NCBI GenBank assembly: GCA_947565485.1
Contig: CANOGG010000079.1
Coordinates: forward strand, 1-6,194
DNA from: an uncultured Mycoplasma sp.
GTDB lineage: Bacteria > Bacillota_I > Bacilli_A > RF39 > UBA660
Direction of reading: 5' to 3'
Length of the DNA: 6,194 bases
Part shown: piece by piece, positions 5,564-6,194 of the stretch
How positions within the stretch are numbered: the first letter of the stretch is position 1
How the letters are laid out: every line of letters starts with the position of its first letter
Made by a program: the position numbers and the translations under genes
Notes under the pieces: model-generated
The model's database searches: none
The model's input: the letters and a program-made list of their open reading frames with translations, nothing else
What the model was told of the DNA's origin: nothing

Positions 5564-5791
5564 ATGATAAAGTTGCTTCTGGAGAGAGATTAAAATTATT
5601 ACGTAAAAGTCATAAGTATACACAAGAAAAATTTGCAAAACTTTGGAATTTGCGAGATACAACAATTTCAGCGTATGAAAAGGAAAAATATTATTTCAAC
5701 ACCATTTTTGTACTATGTGTGTGTGAAATATGGGGTAAGTGCGGATTATCTTTTGGGTAGAATTGATGAGCCGATATACTTGAGATATTAA
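5564..5791 (+). pseudogene. Third XRE-family regulator, frameshifted remnant
   Basis: From 5569 one frame encodes GERLKLLRKSHKYTQEKFAK, then LWNLRDTTISAYEKEKYY, the helix 1 to recognition-helix part of an XRE domain. After about 5691 homology continues in the next frame: STPFLYYVCVKYGVSADYLL followed by GRIDEPIYLRY, ending TAA at 5789-5791. Restoring two lost bases near 5692 gives the same spacing from YEK to VSADYLLG as in the intact regulator at 5059. The nearest ATG (5564) is in a different frame and stops after nine codons, so a second lesion, probably a one-base deletion near 5570, has also removed the start. AAAAGGG at 5557-5562 marks the old ribosome binding site. Its end overlaps that of the endonuclease remnant by three bases, tail to tail. 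Confidence 0.8.
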
Positions 5792-6193
5792 TCATTAAAT
5801 TCTTTTAATATGTTTTGGATATAAGTATTATTTAACCAAAAGCAGTGTTTTGTATATTTAGTCGCGCCAGTTAACTGGTCTTTTACTGGTAGTGGTGTTG
5901 TATCTTTGGCATTGCGACCATGGGGTCTTACATGGCATACTTGGTTTTCCCTCTTGCTTGGAAAATTGGTTTTTCGTTTACCATTGGTGATAGATTTAAT
6001 AATATTTCCTGATTTAATTGTGTCATAAGTTTTTTGCCACATATCCTTAACAGATGACTCAACATCTTTTAGAGGCATATTCCATATTTTAATACCTTTA
6101 AATATGTAGTCGTGTTTAGTTTTTTTTAAGACAAAGAACATGTATTTATTTGTTTGTCGTTGTTATTTTAGGTAGCTTGTTTAACAAGTTTTG
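5788..6193 (-). pseudogene. Sau3AI/MutH-type restriction endonuclease, C-terminal part, frameshifted
   Basis: The 117-codon frame from ATG 6141 contains FKGIKIWNMPLKDVE, CHVRPHGRNAKDT (69-81) and TKHCFWLNNTYI, which I recognise as the C-terminal half of Sau3AI-type endonucleases (often annotated MutH-like), enzymes that cut GATC. Family members are roughly 450-500 residues, so only about a quarter is here, and ATG 6141 is an internal Met without a convincing ribosome binding site. Upstream, another frame is open to the window edge and reads NLLNKLPKITTTNK. Removing one copy of a tandem 4-bp repeat at 6144-6151 joins it seamlessly to YMFFVLKK. The gene thus appears to have been split by a 4-bp duplication, leaving the catalytic N-terminal part beyond the window out of frame. 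No cognate methyltransferase is visible in the window. If the gene were intact elsewhere it would run in from the right. Confidence 0.75.
6144..6151. repeat. 4-bp tandem duplication inside the endonuclease gene
   Basis: ATTTATTT (AAATAAAT in the gene's sense), followed by a related GTTT. Deleting one unit restores one continuous endonuclease frame, so this is the likely inactivating lesion, probably by replication slippage. Confidence 0.6.
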
Positions 6194-6194
6194 T

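Noticed and set aside
5335..5590. TGA or TAG read as sense codons joining the XRE genes
   Set aside because: All tryptophan codons checked are TGG, and TAG ends the surface-protein gene and the first XRE gene at sensible positions, so standard termination is the better explanation.
6175..6187. CTTGTT/AACAAG hairpin near the right edge as a terminator
   Set aside because: The loop is one base, it lies within the open endonuclease reading frame, and a chance palindrome is likely.

Overview
The window comes from an AT-rich, low-GC Gram-positive-type bacterium, probably an uncultured gut Firmicute of the Bacilli/Mollicutes-like kind. The signs are AT-rich codon use, Bacillus-type Shine-Dalgarno sequences, a class A penicillin-binding protein (so a peptidoglycan wall), and a secreted protein of a style common in uncultured gut Firmicutes. 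Every tryptophan codon I checked is TGG, and both TGA and TAG end genes, so the standard bacterial code applies. I cannot name a species.

Region 1 (1-2840) looks like ordinary chromosome. A minus-strand J-domain protein runs off the left edge and has a very clean promoter (TTGACA, 17 bp, TAAAAT). Divergent from it on the plus strand is a complete bifunctional class A PBP with all GT51 and transpeptidase motifs.

Region 2 (2841-3501) is 660 bases with no convincing gene, lying between two converging genes. Its core is a 256-bp unit (3007-3262) bounded by a perfect 12-bp inverted repeat. Two local hairpins lie in its 5' part and a third stem sits next to the right repeat. The best readings are a structured RNA with a retron msr-msd-like layout but no reverse transcriptase in the window, or a small transposon-like element (MITE) flanked by TA. 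Terminator-like hairpins lie on both sides.

Region 3 (3502-5301) encodes a minus-strand secreted or anchored 448-aa protein, preceded by a 29-codon small ORF that overlaps it by ATGA. Divergent from these is an intact XRE-family regulator. The shared intergenic region carries two near-identical palindromic sites, centred 20 bp apart, that sit on promoters for both directions. The regulator therefore probably represses itself and the surface-protein transcript.

Region 4 (5302-6194) is decaying accessory DNA. A second XRE gene has an amber codon at position 4. A third XRE gene has a frameshift and no usable start. Converging on them is the C-terminal part of a Sau3AI/MutH-type endonuclease, split by what looks like a 4-bp tandem duplication. 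Together this looks like the wreck of a mobile or defence cassette in which only the first regulator and the surface-protein transcript remain intact.
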